15,328 nucleotides of DNA, taken from NCBI GenBank assembly GCA_039927975.1, contig JBDSTZ010000661.1:1-15328 (forward strand), read 5' to 3'. Made by a program: the position numbers and the translations under genes. The number at the start of each line of letters is the position of its first letter. The stretch's first letter is position 1. This document shows, piece by piece, positions 14,751 through 15,328 of this stretch. The DNA comes from JBDSTZ01 sp039927975 (GTDB taxonomy: Bacteria > Pseudomonadota > Gammaproteobacteria > Burkholderiales > Burkholderiaceae_D). Below the pieces are notes generated by a model, which did not search any database, had not been told where the DNA came from, and was given only the letters and a program-made list of their open reading frames with translations.

Positions 14751-15328
14751 TTATCGCACCAGTTTGAATTGTCTTGCGGTGCGCTCGTAGTCGGCCACCG
14801 CCTTGTCGATATAGCGCGTGAGCGCCGCTCCGGTAAGACTGAACGGGTAGAAGCCGTAGGCGGCGCGCAGGCCCGCATACGCCGGGTCGGCCTGGGCTTT
14901 GTCGAAAGCCTTGACCCACTTCTGGTAGTCGGCGTCGGACACCTTGGAGCCCATCCACAAGCCGCGGATCACGGGCCACACCACGTCGACGCCCTGCTCG
15001 CGCGCGGTCGGCACATCCGACAGCACGCCGGGCAGGCGCTGTTCGGACAGCACCGCCAGCACGCGCACCCGGCCCGGCACCGCGTACAAGGTCGCTTCGG
15101 ACGCGTCGCCCGAGACCACCTGCACGTAGGACGCCTGCATCGCGGTGAAGGCTTCGCCGCCGCCTTCGAGCGCGACGAAGCGCAGCGCCTTGGGATCGAC
15201 GCCGGCCTTGCCGGCCACCAGCGCCATCTTGAGCCAGTCCTGGCTGCCGACGGTGCCGGAAACGCCGATAAGCACGTCGCGCGGATTGTGTTTCAGCGCG
15301 GCGAGCAGATCGGGCAGGGTGCGGTAGG
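14751..15328 (-). CDS. Bug/TctC-type tripartite tricarboxylate receptor, 5' end outside window
   Basis: The C-terminal 191 residues are present; the frame stays open to the window edge, so the start and signal peptide lie beyond 15328. Family features are the helix YRTLPDLLAALK at the edge, the strand VLIGVSGTVGSQDW, the segment VALEGGGEAF, VRVLAVLSEQRLPG, and the late block DVPTAREQGVDVVWPVIRGLW, all in the order seen in TctC and Bordetella Bug receptors. Known: such periplasmic proteins bind carboxylates and amides, serve TctAB transporters, or work without a transporter as signal receptors for two-component systems. A GTG at 15275 is internal and not the start. Odd: it leads an ABC operon rather than tctBA genes. 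Genes beyond the right edge would tell which role applies. Confidence 0.9.
   Translation of the reverse strand, partial: YRTLPDLLAALKHNPRDVLIGVSGTVGSQDWLKMALVAGKAGVDPKALRFVALEGGGEAFTAMQASYVQVVSGDASEATLYAVPGRVRVLAVLSEQRLPGVLSDVPTAREQGVDVVWPVIRGLWMGSKVSDADYQKWVKAFDKAQADPAYAGLRAAYGFYPFSLTGAALTRYIDKAVADYERTARQFKLVR

Overview
The window looks like chromosomal DNA from a high-GC betaproteobacterium. An Oxalobacteraceae member (Massilia, Duganella or Telluria type) fits best, judging by strong G/C preference at third codon positions, alternating signalling and transport genes, and the protein families present. This placement is inference from style and content; no rRNA or other marker gene is present. 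There are 11 well-supported genes (10 protein-coding, 1 tRNA) plus one doubtful partial reading frame. I see no insertion sequence, CRISPR array, rRNA or prophage module.

Layout. 1-613 is a mostly non-coding, locally AT-rich stretch with two inverted repeats and possibly the tail of a gene entering from the left. It leads into a solitary terD-family gene (614-1201, +). A tRNA-Pro(GGG) gene with its own promoter and terminator lies on the minus strand (1479-1555). A KaiC-like double-RecA ATPase and a hybrid histidine kinase form a tight two-gene unit (1806-4842, +). It converges on a second, membrane-bound hybrid histidine kinase (4933-7134, -). Upstream of that, on the same strand, is a fused lysophospholipid-flippase-like MFS transporter and PlsC-type acyltransferase (7362-9248, -). 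Divergent from it are a small exported protein and a DUF2145 protein with overlapping ends (9449-10665, +). The stop codon of the DUF2145 gene directly abuts the stop codon of a minus-strand import operon that fills the right end (10666-15328): a Bug/TctC-type receptor (5' end outside the window), a family-1 solute-binding protein, a fused double permease and an ATPase.

How the genes work together. The KaiC-like ATPase and the first kinase probably form one signalling module: the spacing is 7 nt, the kinase has a degenerate receiver at its N-terminus, and neither kaiA nor kaiB is present. The second kinase senses through an extracytoplasmic domain. The MFS-acyltransferase fusion should flip and re-acylate lysophospholipid at the inner membrane. 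The two exported proteins probably share an envelope function that is not known. The right-hand operon is a complete binding-protein-dependent importer preceded by a receptor of a different transporter class. A strong intercistronic hairpin between the binding-protein and permease genes may set their relative expression.

The most interesting points are the KaiC-kinase unit with its altered phosphosite pair and pseudo-receiver, the DUF2145 protein's resemblance to LRAT/NlpC-type folds with serine in the cysteine position, and the Bug receptor attached to an ABC operon. No entirely new multi-gene system can be demonstrated from sequence reading alone.
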